Below are positions 42,430-51,386 of a DNA stretch of 64,000 bases, piece after piece. The notes beneath the pieces are model-generated. The model worked only from the letters and a program-made list of their open reading frames with translations, made no database searches and was not told where the DNA came from. The first letter of the stretch is position 1. Each line of letters begins with the position of its first letter. Location of the stretch: positions 868,001-932,000 of the forward strand of contig NZ_WUBI01000002.1 of the NCBI RefSeq assembly GCF_009807035.1. Direction: 5' to 3'. The translations under genes and the position numbers were made by a program. The stretch is from Paenibacillus dendrobii (GTDB taxonomy: Bacteria > Bacillota > Bacilli > Paenibacillales > Paenibacillaceae).

Positions 42430-43185
42430 TTATACTTCGATGCCCGCCTTTTTCAGCAGATCCTTCACGGCCACGCTGACCATGATCAGGCCGACTACAG
42501 GCGGAACGTAAGCGTTGCTGGCCGGAGGCTGCTTGGCTTTACGGATAGCAGGAGCATTTTCGGGTACGATTTTTTCCGTTACGTCCACGCGCGGCTTCAT
42601 CGGCTCTTCCGTCGAGAATACGACTTTCACGCCTTTTTTGATGCCCTCCTTGCGGAGCTTCGTGCGAATGACCCGGGCAATCGGATCGACGGTCGTTTTG
42701 GAAATATCGGCAACCTGAAAACGGGTCGGGTCCATCTTGTTGGCAGCACCCATGCTGGAGATCATCGGAATTTTACGCTTAAGGCATTCCTTGATCAGAT
42801 GGATCTTGTAAGAGACGGTATCGGACGCGTCAAGCACGTAATCCAGATCAAATTTAAAAAGCTCCTCATACGTTTCTTCGGTATAAAACATATTCAGCGC
42901 GATGGCTTCGCATTCGGGATTGATCAGCTTGACCCGCTCGACCATCAGATCGGCTTTCTTCTGTCCGACGGTTGTGGTAAGCGCATGAATCTGACGGTTA
43001 ATGTTCGTGATATCCACGACATCCTTGTCAATCAGGATCAGCTTGCCGACACCCGTGCGGGCGAGGGCCTCCACCGCAATGGAGCCCACACCGCCGATAC
43101 CGAGCACAGCCACCGTGCTGTTCTTCATCGCTTCCAGACCTTCCGGTCCTATCGCGAGTTCCGTACGGGAAAACTGGTTGAGCAT
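42430..43185 (-). CDS. tcdA: tRNA threonylcarbamoyladenosine dehydratase TcdA
   Basis: A 251-residue E1-like (ThiF/MoeB fold) enzyme that cyclises t6A to ct6A at position 37 of tRNA, using ATP. The nucleotide-binding region is VAVLGIGGVGSIAVEALARTGVGKLILIDKDVVDITNINRQ (about residues 29-69). YVLDASDTVSYKIHLIKECLKR follows near 115-137. The C terminus is hydrophobic (AYVPPVVGLIMVSVAVKDLL). It is equivalent to yrvM and follows aspS, as in B. subtilis. Confidence 0.93.
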   Translation of the reverse strand: MLNQFSRTELAIGPEGLEAMKNSTVAVLGIGGVGSIAVEALARTGVGKLILIDKDVVDITNINRQIHALTTTVGQKKADLMVERVKLINPECEAIALNMFYTEETYEELFKFDLDYVLDASDTVSYKIHLIKECLKRKIPMISSMGAANKMDPTRFQVADISKTTVDPIARVIRTKLRKEGIKKGVKVVFSTEEPMKPRVDVTEKIVPENAPAIRKAKQPPASNAYVPPVVGLIMVSVAVKDLLKKAGIEV

Positions 43186-43209
43186 AATGTATGGAGGCCT
43201 CCCTTTATT

Positions 43210-44994
43210 TTAGGCATTCACTTTTTTATCTTCAGGTTTTTTAGCCAATTTAATATGAAGCTGGTCAAGCTGCGATGCATCGACCGGAGACGGAGCATCC
43301 ATCAGCAGATCCGTTGCGCTGGCCGTTTTCGGGAATGCGATGGTCTCACGCAGGTTGGTGCGTCCGGCCAGGAGCATAACGAGACGGTCAAGCCCAAATG
43401 CAATGCCGCCATGCGGAGGTGTGCCGTATTCGAAAGCGTCCAGCAGGTGGCCGAATTTGTCTTTCGCTTCCTCTGGCGACAAGCCAAGGGCTGCAAACAT
43501 TTTTTCCTGCATGTCACGTTTGTAAATCCGCATGGAACCGCCGCCTACTTCGTAGCCATTCAGTACGATATCGTAAGCCTGAGCCAGAATTTGGCTCGGA
43601 TCCGTATCGAACAGATGCTGATCTTCATCACGCGGACGGGTGAACGGATGGTGCAGAGCGACATAACGTTTCTCATCCTCATCCCACTCGAGCAGCGGGA
43701 AGTCGACAACCCAGGCGAATTTGAACTCATTTTCGTTGATGAGGCCCAGTTGTTTACCGATTTTCAGACGCAGTGCGCCAAGAACGTCGGCCACAACCTT
43801 TTTATTGTCAGCGGAGAAGAGCAGCAGGTCGCCTTCTTCGGCTCCAGTGCGTTCTCTCAGCGCTTCGATTTCTTCAGGCGTAAAGAACTTCACGATCGGC
43901 CCTTTGAATTCGCCTTCCTTCACTTGGATCCAAGCCAATCCCTTAGCGCCGTAACGGGCCGCAAACGGACCCAAATCGTCGATTTCCTTGCGGCTCCATG
44001 TTCCGCAGCCTTTGGCGTTCAGCACTTTGACCTCTCCGCCTTTTTCGACGACGGAAGCAAACACTTTGACACCGCTGGATGCAACCAGGTCGCTGACTTG
44101 GATCAATTCAAGCCCGAAACGAAGGTCCGGTTTATCAGAACCGTATTTGTCCATTGCATCGGCATAAGTCAGGCGTTGGAACGGCAGTGGAATGTCGACA
44201 TTGACCGTTTCTTTGAACAGGCGGGCCACCAGCTTTTCCATCATGCCCAGCAGCTCGTCTTGGCTCAAAAAGGAGGTCTCGATGTCGACTTGTGTAAATT
44301 CCGGCTGGCGGTCAGCGCGCAGGTCTTCGTCACGGAAGCAGCGAGCGATTTGGAAATAACGTTCGAGGCCGCCCACCATCAGCAGCTGTTTGTACTGCTG
44401 AGGAGATTGCGGCAAAGCGAAAAACTCGCCGTCATGCACGCGGCTTGGCACGAGATAATCGCGTGCGCCTTCAGGGGAGCTTTTCGTCAGGATCGGTGTT
44501 TCCACTTCGATGAAGCCTTCGCCGTCCAGGAAGTCACGGAACACTTTAGACGCTTTGGAACGAAGCAGTAGAGTCTTCTGCATTTCCGGGCGGCGCAGGT
44601 CCAAGTAACGGTATTTCAGGCGAAGAGATTCGTCCACTTCCACGCCATCTTCGATGAAGAATGGAGGCGTCTTGGCCGCGTTCAGCACTTCGATCTCGGT
44701 AATTTGCACTTCGATCTGGCCAGTCGGCAGATTCGGATTGATCGTCTCGGCATCGCGCTGTACGACTTTACCGGAAACGGATAGCACATATTCACTACGA
44801 ACTTTATCGGCAATGGCCAAAGCTTCACCGGAGTAAGCAGGGTTGAATACAACCTGTACGATGCCGCTTCGGTCGCGCAGATCGATAAACAATACGCCTC
44901 CAAGGTCGCGGCGGGTTTGTACCCAGCCGTTCAGTGTTACGGTTTCTCCAATATGGCCTGTGGTCAGGCTTCCGCATTGATGAGTCCTATGCAT
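43210..44994 (-). CDS. aspS: Aspartate--tRNA ligase
   Basis: A 594-residue class IIb synthetase. The N-terminal OB-fold (VTLNGWVQTRRDLGGVLFIDLRDRSGIVQVV) binds the anticodon; motif 2 is FRDEDLRADRQPEFTQVDIE (about residues 217-236); a bacterial GAD insertion follows; motif 3 is GIAFGLDRLVMLL (about 530-542). Start at 44994 has AAGGGGT 9 nt upstream. It lies 25 nt after hisS, in the hisS-aspS operon under the T-box leader. Confidence 0.97.
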   Translation of the reverse strand: MHRTHQCGSLTTGHIGETVTLNGWVQTRRDLGGVLFIDLRDRSGIVQVVFNPAYSGEALAIADKVRSEYVLSVSGKVVQRDAETINPNLPTGQIEVQITEIEVLNAAKTPPFFIEDGVEVDESLRLKYRYLDLRRPEMQKTLLLRSKASKVFRDFLDGEGFIEVETPILTKSSPEGARDYLVPSRVHDGEFFALPQSPQQYKQLLMVGGLERYFQIARCFRDEDLRADRQPEFTQVDIETSFLSQDELLGMMEKLVARLFKETVNVDIPLPFQRLTYADAMDKYGSDKPDLRFGLELIQVSDLVASSGVKVFASVVEKGGEVKVLNAKGCGTWSRKEIDDLGPFAARYGAKGLAWIQVKEGEFKGPIVKFFTPEEIEALRERTGAEEGDLLLFSADNKKVVADVLGALRLKIGKQLGLINENEFKFAWVVDFPLLEWDEDEKRYVALHHPFTRPRDEDQHLFDTDPSQILAQAYDIVLNGYEVGGGSMRIYKRDMQEKMFAALGLSPEEAKDKFGHLLDAFEYGTPPHGGIAFGLDRLVMLLAGRTNLRETIAFPKTASATDLLMDAPSPVDASQLDQLHIKLAKKPEDKKVNA

Positions 44995-45019
44995 GTTTCT
45001 CATACCCCTTTTCTATGAT

Positions 45020-46282
45020 TTATGCCTTTTCGGCGAATTCCCTTAATTTTGCCGCCAGCTCGCTGAGCTTCACGGTCTGCTGTTCACCTGTTGCCATGGA
45101 TTTCAGAGCAATTTCGCCCCGCTCCAGCTCATCGTCACCTAGGATTGCCGTCACCTTGGCATTAAACCGGTCTGCGGACTTCATTTGGGCTTTCATTTTT
45201 CTCCCCAGATAGTCGCGTTCTGCCGATAGGCCGTCTTTGCGGACAAGATACAGCTGCTTCGTGATCTCACGATCAGCGGCTTCGCCCAAAGCAACAAAAT
45301 ACACATCCAGCGGTTTGACCGCATTCAGGTCGATTTCTTGTTTATCCAGAATGAGCAGGATGCGTTCGAGACCCAGCCCAAGTCCGATACCCGGCTGCTC
45401 GGGTCCCCCGATTTCGCTGACAAGGCCGTTATAACGTCCCCCGCCACCAATCGTGTCGATAGCACCAATGCCTTGCGCCTTATACTCAAACGCAGTATGC
45501 GTGTAATAATCGAGACCGCGCACGAGGCGGTGATTCACGACAAAGTCCACGTCCATATCCGTGAGGTATTTTTTCACCTGCTCGAAGTGATTCGTGCATT
45601 CCTCGTCCAGGCTGTCCAGAATCGAAGGTGCATTCGTAAACTTGTCCTGATCGACTTTGCAGTCAAGTACGCGCATCGGATTGCGCTCCATGCGGGACTG
45701 GCAGTCTTTGCACAAGCTGTCTTTCATCGGAGTCAGGAATTCCAGCAGCTTCTCGCGGTATGCCGCGCGGCTCTCGGGATTGCCGACGGAGTTGATCTCC
45801 ACCTTAACGCCCTGCAGCCCAAGTTCCTTGCAGAATTGATAGCCAAGTGAAACCACTTCTGCGTCAATTGCCGGATCTACCGCACCGAAAGCCTCTACAC
45901 CAAACTGGTGAAACTGGCGGTAACGTCCTGCCTGAGGACGTTCATAACGGAACATGGGTCCGATATAATACAGCTTGCTGACATCAGGCTCTCCGTACAG
46001 CTTGTTCTCCACGTAGGAACGTACAACGCCTGCGGTCCCTTCCGGACGGAGGGTCATGCTGCGGTCGCCTTTATCCTTAAACGAATACATTTCTTTCTCG
46101 ACGATATCCGTCGTTTCGCCAACGCCTCGTTCAAACAGTTCCGTCTGTTCAAATAGCGGAGTACGAATTTCACGGTAATTGAAACGCCGGCACAAGTCTC
46201 TGGCTTTTTCTTCAACAAACTGCCACTTCTCCACCACACCCGGCAAAAAATCCTGTGTACCTGTCGGTTTTTGGTAAGCCAT
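45020..46282 (-). CDS. hisS: Histidine--tRNA ligase
   Basis: A 420-residue class II synthetase. N-terminal GTQDFLPG (about residues 8-15), motif 2 FRYERPQAGRYRQFHQFGVEAFG (about 111-133), the His-A motif LVRGLDYYTHTAFEY (about 258-272) and a C-terminal anticodon-binding domain are present. The start at 46282 has GGGGGT upstream; a frame to 46300 is less likely. First gene of the hisS-aspS operon. Confidence 0.97.
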   Translation of the reverse strand: MAYQKPTGTQDFLPGVVEKWQFVEEKARDLCRRFNYREIRTPLFEQTELFERGVGETTDIVEKEMYSFKDKGDRSMTLRPEGTAGVVRSYVENKLYGEPDVSKLYYIGPMFRYERPQAGRYRQFHQFGVEAFGAVDPAIDAEVVSLGYQFCKELGLQGVKVEINSVGNPESRAAYREKLLEFLTPMKDSLCKDCQSRMERNPMRVLDCKVDQDKFTNAPSILDSLDEECTNHFEQVKKYLTDMDVDFVVNHRLVRGLDYYTHTAFEYKAQGIGAIDTIGGGGRYNGLVSEIGGPEQPGIGLGLGLERILLILDKQEIDLNAVKPLDVYFVALGEAADREITKQLYLVRKDGLSAERDYLGRKMKAQMKSADRFNAKVTAILGDDELERGEIALKSMATGEQQTVKLSELAAKLREFAEKA

Positions 46283-46365
46283 AGTTCTACCCCCATCCAA
46301 AATTAATCTCTTCTGTATGCAAAAGCTTTACCTATCAAAGCATGGGTTTACATATCAGGATATAA

Positions 46366-46682
46366 CAAAAAATCCCCCGCCCTGCTGCTTTAACAAGCAA
46401 ACAGGGACGAGAGATTGTACTTGATCAATCACCCGTGGTGCCACCCACATTCCGGATACCCGCAAACTCTCCGTGCATCCGCTTCATACGATTAACGCCC
46501 GTTCCGCGCAGAACGTCTACTAACAGCCCTCCTGCCAAAAGGAGATTTGCCTGTTTTCGCCGCCTGTTCTCGGGGAAGTCATTCATCCGGTCATCCATAG
46601 AATCCTTCCAGCCTAAGGGATTCCTCTCTGCATGGTGGGGCACGGACTACTTGGTCCCGTCATCGAATCAAATTTAGATTAT
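46366..46682 (-). ncRNA. T-box riboswitch of the hisS-aspS operon
   Basis: The T-box sequence TGGGTGGCACCACGG is at 46433-46447 (minus strand), followed by the terminator CCCTGTTTGCT/AGCAGCAGGG with GGATTTTTTG (about 46368-46412). In Stem I an AGAGAG bulge and a GAATCC/GGATTC distal helix are seen. The segment after this helix reads TATGGATGACCGG and contains the Asp codons GAT and GAC rather than a His codon in the same place. The specifier is therefore possibly Asp, although hisS is the first gene; this was not modelled in detail. Confidence 0.92.
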
Positions 46683-46688
46683 TTTTAG

Positions 46689-46717
46689 ATTGTAATGAAC
46701 TGCTACACTAAAGTCAA
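46689..46717 (-). promoter_or_regulatory. Sigma-A promoter of the hisS-aspS leader
   Basis: TTGACT (46712-46717) and TACAAT (46689-46694) on the minus strand, 17 nt apart, directly upstream of the T-box Stem I. Confidence 0.85.
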
Positions 46718-46727
46718 GTGGCAGACA

Positions 46728-46765
46728 AAAGAAAAACCTACAATACGGATTGTAGGTCAAAAGGT
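46728..46765 (-). terminator. Second hairpin terminator upstream of the hisS leader
   Basis: Perfect 9-bp stem ACCTACAAT/ATTGTAGGT, loop CCGT, followed by TTTTC on the minus strand. It forms a backup to the terminator at 46880-46925. Nothing gene-like lies in 46766-46879. Confidence 0.65.
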
Positions 46766-46879
46766 TTTATATTAAAAAAGGGGGTCATGCTGTTATTATA
46801 AACAGGCTATATTAAGGGATGATGAAACTAATATTACAGTTATATTACAAACGGGAAAGCGCTTTATTAATGCGGGTAA

Positions 46880-46925
46880 GAAAAAGCTCTCCAAGTACGT
46901 TTTGCACGCTCTTGGAAAGCTCTCT
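46880..46925 (-). terminator. Intrinsic terminator of the stress-type gene at 46931
   Basis: Stem AGCTTTCCAAG/CTTGGAGAGCT with one mismatch, followed by TTTTC on the minus strand, directly after the stop. Confidence 0.8.
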
Positions 46926-46930
46926 AAACA

Positions 46931-47410
46931 TCAGTCGAAAATTTCGACGTAACCGCCATTGTTGCGCAGCTTGTTCAACACGTTCGAATAGTCCCCGTCC
47001 TGTACTTTGCAAGATAGAACATATTCCAGGTCTTGATAGTCTTTCGGATCGGCATTTGCATCGGTAACACCAAGCAGCGTCTCATCCCCGTTCACCCCGC
47101 GGCGCGTTACGCGTTCCTCCGGCGGGGTGTCTTCACTTTGTTGATATATGTCGTTCTCGTCATTCTCAACCGGAACTACCGGTGCTGCATATCCCATCCC
47201 CGGCACGCCTGCAGCGCCGATCGCACCGCCAGTATTCATATTGCCTACCATATTTACGGTAGCAATCGGCAGCAGGATATGTCTGTTTCCATCCAGCGTC
47301 GTTCCTAAACGGCTGACCTCAAGATGTTCGGTTTGGGTCCCGATTAATTGGGTCTTCGCGCTCTCCGCGTCATCCTCGGTCTTGAAGTAAGCTTGAATTT
47401 GCTTTGTCAT
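46931..47410 (-). CDS. Small general-stress-like protein (possible YflT/17M-type), function unknown
   Basis: A 159-residue protein. Residues 1-40 (KQIQAYFKTEDDAESAKTQLIG) resemble the start of YflT/general stress protein 17M-type domains, with an alpha-beta fold; then a Gly/Ala-rich hydrophobic stretch (NMNTGGAIGAAGVPGMGYAAPVVPV, about 57-82), an acidic segment and a C-terminal ferredoxin-like part (DLEYVLSCKVQDGDYSNVLNKLRNNGG). The start at 47410 has GAGGAGG 9 nt upstream. The YflT link is tentative. Confidence 0.65.
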   Translation of the reverse strand: MTKQIQAYFKTEDDAESAKTQLIGTQTEHLEVSRLGTTLDGNRHILLPIATVNMVGNMNTGGAIGAAGVPGMGYAAPVVPVENDENDIYQQSEDTPPEERVTRRGVNGDETLLGVTDANADPKDYQDLEYVLSCKVQDGDYSNVLNKLRNNGGYVEIFD

Positions 47411-47501
47411 GATCATTACCTCCTCAAATTTGGGGTTTTTGCCAAATCCTTTTCACATAATGAATCATTGGCTCAGCTTCAAAACACTCCTCCATGATGG
47501 A

Positions 47502-48008
47502 TTACAGCACTTTAAGAAGTTCCCGGACAAAGGCCGGTTCGTCTTTGGGAGTCCGTGAAGTAATGTAGTTGCCGTCTACGACAACTTCTTCATCCTTGAA
47601 TTCCGCTCCTGCGTTGACCATATCGTCCTGAAGCGGCGGATACGAAGTGATTGTCCGGCCCTTCAGCAGATCGGCGCTCGCAAGAATTTGCGGACCGTGG
47701 CAAATCGCCGCGACCGGCTTTTTCGAGCTGTTCATTTCTTTTACGAATGTCAGTATGTCAGGATCCAGACGCAGATTCTCCGGAGATGAACCGCCGGGAA
47801 TAACGACTGCATCGTATTCGGCAGCATTAACCTCGGAAATCGATTTTTCAGCGGTGTAAGTTGCCTCGCCGTTTTTGCCCTTCAATGTTTCGCCTTTCTG
47901 GAGGCCGATGATATCCGTTTTATGACCTGCTTTGTTCACTTCATCATAGGGTACCTTCATTTCTGAATCTTCAAATGCGTTAGCCAGTAAAAAAGCAACT
48001 TTACTCAT
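47502..48008 (-). CDS. DJ-1/PfpI family protein (YfkM-like, general stress protein 18)
   Basis: A 168-residue protein of the DJ-1/PfpI family, some members of which act as deglycases, chaperones or proteases under stress. The nucleophile elbow AAICHGPQIL (Cys at about residue 104) and the upstream acidic FEDSEMKVPYDEV segment with Glu near the Cys are present; VVDGNYITSRTPKDEPAF near the end is typical of the YfkM/PH1704 type. RBS GAAAGGAGAT. It probably responds to oxidative or carbonyl stress, by homology. Confidence 0.9.
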   Translation of the reverse strand: MSKVAFLLANAFEDSEMKVPYDEVNKAGHKTDIIGLQKGETLKGKNGEATYTAEKSISEVNAAEYDAVVIPGGSSPENLRLDPDILTFVKEMNSSKKPVAAICHGPQILASADLLKGRTITSYPPLQDDMVNAGAEFKDEEVVVDGNYITSRTPKDEPAFVRELLKVL

Positions 48009-48167
48009 GGATTTCGATCTCCTTTCAGGTTGTTGTCCACGCTTTGTTATTACCCCAATGATCTCCCTTTATAACAGTAGCCGCAAAAACTTAGACCTTC
48101 TTCGCCCCATTCTTGAGGGACAAGAAAAACGTCTCGACGTCTATTGAATTATTAATTTGTATAATCT

Positions 48168-48205
48168 CAAAAAAAAGAGGCTCCCCAAAAGGGAAGCCTG
48201 CAATT
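48168..48205 (-). terminator. Intrinsic terminator downstream of dtd and a small ORF
   Basis: Stem AGGCTTCCC/GGGGAGCCT, loop TTTT, followed by CTTTTTTTT on the minus strand. It sits about 25 nt past the stop of the 52-codon ORF and is the first terminator after dtd. Confidence 0.88.
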
Positions 48206-48228
48206 CTAGTCGATGACGGCAAAATGTT

Positions 48229-48387
48229 CTACCGCATTTGATGAGGAGTTCCCTTCCCCTTGCTGTATCCGTTCCATAAGGGAAAGGGAATTTCGCCCGT
48301 CCGTTCCAGCTTTACAGCCTCCTTGACGGATTCAAGCGGCATATATGAGATCTGTTTCAGTGCAAACGCATGGGAGGATTGACGCAT
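48229..48387 (-). CDS. Small protein of 52 residues, unknown
   Basis: An ATG at 48387, with GAAGGAG 10 nt upstream, opens a 52-codon frame ending in TAG at 48229. The protein starts MRQSSHAFALKQISYMPLES and continues with a basic-acidic helix (VKEAVKLERTG) and the segment EIPFPLWNGYSKGKG. It lies 69 nt after dtd and just before a strong terminator, which supports a real third cistron of the relA-dtd transcript. No membrane segment; no family recognised. Confidence 0.5.
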   Translation of the reverse strand: MRQSSHAFALKQISYMPLESVKEAVKLERTGEIPFPLWNGYSKGKGTPHQMR

Positions 48388-48456
48388 AAAATGACGGCTC
48401 CTTCGGCTGAAAACTAGTGTAGCTCATATGAACAGCATTCCCGCCAGAATGCTTTT

Positions 48457-48906
48457 CTATGCCGTCGTTTTGCTGTCAATCATCAAAGTGACCGGTCCCC
48501 AATTGGTAAATGTTACATCCATCATTTCTCCAAACCGTCCTGTGGCCACCTCTAGTCCCTTCGCAGTCAACTCTTGGTTGAAGCATTCGTACAGAGCAAG
48601 CGCTGCATCGGGTTTGGCTGCAGCCATGAAATTAGGCCGTTTGCCCTTGCGGCAGTCTCCGTATAACGTAAATTGGGAAACGGACAATACCGCTCCACCC
48701 ACATCCGTGACGCTGAAATTCATTTTGCCTTCACTATCCTCAAAAATACGCAATCCAGCCACTTTGTCGGCCAGATACTTCGCATCCTTTTCCGTATCAT
48801 CATGAGTGACACCCACCAGTACCATCAACCCTTGGCTGATTTGGCCTGTGATTTCCCCATGCACGGTAACCTTCGCTTCCTTGCAACGTTGAACGACAAC
48901 TCTCAT
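48457..48906 (-). CDS. dtd: D-aminoacyl-tRNA deacylase
   Basis: A 149-residue enzyme that hydrolyses D-aminoacyl-tRNA. The active-site segments are VGGAVLSVSQFTLYGDCRKGKRPNF (about residues 68-92, with the SQFTLY motif) and a C-terminal TNWGPVTLMIDS with the cross-subunit Gly-Pro motif written as WGPVT (about 135-145). Length is standard. It follows relA by 21 nt as in B. subtilis. Confidence 0.95.
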   Translation of the reverse strand: MRVVVQRCKEAKVTVHGEITGQISQGLMVLVGVTHDDTEKDAKYLADKVAGLRIFEDSEGKMNFSVTDVGGAVLSVSQFTLYGDCRKGKRPNFMAAAKPDAALALYECFNQELTAKGLEVATGRFGEMMDVTFTNWGPVTLMIDSKTTA

Positions 48907-48927
48907 GCTGATGTGCTACGCTCCTTC

Positions 48928-51105
48928 TTACTGTATAATCCGATGCACGGTATACACATCTTTTACGCGCTTGATCCGTTCCACGACAGAATGCAGATGA
49001 TCCGTGTTGCGGATCAGGATCGTCATATGAATGAGCGCCATTTTATTCTTATCCGAACGCCCTGTAACGGCTGACATATTCGTTTTGCTCTCCGATACGG
49101 CCTGAAGAACCTCATTCAGTAGACCATTGCGGTCATGGCCGGTAATTTCAATATCGACACTATAGTTCGCTTCGATCTCGGTTTCCCATTCCACCTCAAT
49201 CACGCGCGCAGCTTCCTCGCCTTCATCTGAGGTCGGCAGATTCGGACAATCGGCCCGGTGGACGGAAACGCCGCGTCCTCGGGTCACATATCCCACGATA
49301 TCATCCCCGGGTACGGGATTGCAGCAGCGGGCAAAGCGGACAAGCAGATTGTCGATGCCTTTGACGCGAACGCCATTGGTTGGACGCGACTTTTTCTCGG
49401 AAGGAAGCTTAATTTCCTTTTTCTCCGACGTCAATTCAAGCAAGCTCGCCTCTTCCTGCTCTTTGCGGAGACGCTCGGTTAGACGCGTACAGATTTGGGC
49501 TGCCGTAATCCCGCCGAAACCAATGCCCGACAACATATCGTCCACATCATTAAAGGCAAACTTCTTGGCTACCTCCAGCAGCTTATCATCCGTGGTCCAT
49601 TCGGAAGGATCAAGTCCGCGTCCCTTGAGCTCACGCTCGACCATATCACGGCCTTTCTCCACATTTTCTTCCCGTTTCTCCTTCTTGAACCACTGTTTGA
49701 TTTTACTTCTCGCATGGGAAGATTGGGCAATTTTCAGCCAGTCCCCACTTGGGCCATAAGAATGCTTGGAGGTCAGAATCTCGACGATATCACCCGTTTT
49801 GAGGCGGTGATCCAGCGGTACGATCCTGCCGTTAACCTTCGCCCCGATCGTCCGGTTGCCGACCTCCGTATGAATGCGGTACGCAAAATCCAGAGGAACG
49901 GAGCCTGACGGAAGTTCAACAACTTCCCCCTTCGGCGTAAAGACAAAGACAAGATCGGAGAAAAAGTCCATCTTGAGCGATTCCACAAATTCCGATGCAT
50001 CCTTCGCTTCATGCTGCAGCTCCAGAATTTCACGAAAAAAGGTCATTTTATTCTCGAAATTGCCGCCTGGAGACGTACCTTCTTTATATGCCCAGTGGGC
50101 TGCGATCCCGTATTCGGCGGTACGATGCATTTCCGAGGTTCGGATTTGCACTTCCGTCGGTTCCCCGTTCGGTCCTACCACCGTCGTATGCAGCGATTGA
50201 TACATATTCGCCTTTGGCATGGCAATATAATCTTTGAATCGCCCCGGCATGGGTTTCCAAAGGGTATGGATAATGCCCAGCGTAGCATAGCAGTCCTTAA
50301 TGTTGTCCACAATAATGCGGATGGCAATCAGATCGTAAATTTCATTGAACTGCTTGTTCTTCGTTGTCATCTTATTAAAAACGCTGTAAATATGCTTTGG
50401 TCGGCCTGACAAATCACCCTCAATGCCCATTTCATCCAGCTTCTCGCGGATACGGGATATGACGATATCGACAAACTGCTCGCGTTCAGCGCGTTTTTTA
50501 TGAATCAAATTGGCAATACGGTAATACTGCTGAGGATTCAAGTAACGAAGCGAAAGATCTTCCATTTCGCTCTTAATGGCAGAAATACCAAGCCGATCTG
50601 CAATCGGACAGAAAATCTCCAGCGTTTCATAAGCAATTCGCCGCTGACTTTCCTCTGACTGGTATTTCAATGTACGCATATTATGAAGCCGGTCGGCCAG
50701 CTTGATCACGATCACACGAATGTCCTGCGCCATGGCGATGAACATTTTGCGATAGTTTTCATTTTGTTGCTCTTCCTTGGAACGGAACTGGATGCGCTCC
50801 AGCTTGGTCAGCCCGTCAACGAGCATCGCGCAGGCATTTCCGAACTTCTCGCGTATTTCCTCCAGCGATACAGTTGTATCCTCAACGACGTCATGCAGCA
50901 ACGCGGCAACGATTGATGTCGTATCCATCATCAGGTTCACGACAATATCTGCAACCGCAAGCGGATGCAGAATATAAGGTTCACCGGATTTGCGGACCTG
51001 GCCGTGATGGGCTTGATCCGCGAAATGATAAGCTTCCCGGATGCGTTCCAAATCTGGCTCTTTTATATAGGCCCCAGCCTTTTCAAGTAATCGCTCTATG
51101 CCCAT
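48928..51105 (-). CDS. relA: Bifunctional (p)ppGpp synthetase/hydrolase (RSH, RelA)
   Basis: A 725-residue long RSH enzyme of the stringent response. The HD hydrolase domain has LLHDVVEDTTVSLEEI (about residues 68-83); the synthetase domain has AMPKANMYQSLHTTVVGPNGEPTEVQIRT (about 305-333); a TGS domain (VFTPKGEVVELPSGSVPLDFAYRIHTEVGNRTIGAKVNG) and a C-terminal ACT domain (YSVDIEITGHDRNGLLNEVLQAV) follow. The start at 51105 (MGIERLLEKA) gives the usual length but has only a distant AGAAGGG; an open frame extends to 51279. Confidence 0.94.
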   Translation of the reverse strand: MGIERLLEKAGAYIKEPDLERIREAYHFADQAHHGQVRKSGEPYILHPLAVADIVVNLMMDTTSIVAALLHDVVEDTTVSLEEIREKFGNACAMLVDGLTKLERIQFRSKEEQQNENYRKMFIAMAQDIRVIVIKLADRLHNMRTLKYQSEESQRRIAYETLEIFCPIADRLGISAIKSEMEDLSLRYLNPQQYYRIANLIHKKRAEREQFVDIVISRIREKLDEMGIEGDLSGRPKHIYSVFNKMTTKNKQFNEIYDLIAIRIIVDNIKDCYATLGIIHTLWKPMPGRFKDYIAMPKANMYQSLHTTVVGPNGEPTEVQIRTSEMHRTAEYGIAAHWAYKEGTSPGGNFENKMTFFREILELQHEAKDASEFVESLKMDFFSDLVFVFTPKGEVVELPSGSVPLDFAYRIHTEVGNRTIGAKVNGRIVPLDHRLKTGDIVEILTSKHSYGPSGDWLKIAQSSHARSKIKQWFKKEKREENVEKGRDMVERELKGRGLDPSEWTTDDKLLEVAKKFAFNDVDDMLSGIGFGGITAAQICTRLTERLRKEQEEASLLELTSEKKEIKLPSEKKSRPTNGVRVKGIDNLLVRFARCCNPVPGDDIVGYVTRGRGVSVHRADCPNLPTSDEGEEAARVIEVEWETEIEANYSVDIEITGHDRNGLLNEVLQAVSESKTNMSAVTGRSDKNKMALIHMTILIRNTDHLHSVVERIKRVKDVYTVHRIIQ

Positions 51106-51305
51106 TCTAGTCGTTTCCGTTTCCCTTCTATATGAAATAGAACCCGCCGACGTTCCATCTTTAGCAGGTTCATTGTTCAAACGAGATTTTATATAATTAT
51201 GACGCTTGAAAGGCTCTACGTCAATATTTCTTGCCAGGATCAGGAAGCGCTGACGGCAACAAACTTCACTTTTTGGCAATTCCCGAACATTTATTAAAAA
51301 AATGA

Positions 51306-51334
51306 TTGAAAAATGTCGGTTTCTTGGCTAATCT
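51306..51334 (+). promoter_or_regulatory. Candidate promoter of the uracil permease gene
   Basis: TTGAAA (51306-51311) and TAATCT (51329-51334) with 17 nt between, on the plus strand, about 45 nt upstream of the start. No PyrR-type attenuator hairpins fit in the short leader. Confidence 0.5.
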
Positions 51335-51386
51335 AGATTGAATGCAATTTTCGATACGAAAAATATTCGATTTGGGAGTGAGCTCA

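Noticed and set aside
42358..44571. 737-codon plus-strand frame opposite tcdA and aspS
   Set aside because: Antisense to two certain genes and running across their terminator and intergenic region; no domain recognised.
46819..47067. Plus-strand frame starting MMKLILQLYYKRE
   Set aside because: It has a ribosome-site-like AAGGGATG but runs through a terminator hairpin and the 3' end of the minus-strand gene at 46931; composition is shadow-like.
51106..51386. PyrR attenuator upstream of pyrP
   Set aside because: The leader is short and lacks antiterminator/terminator hairpins.
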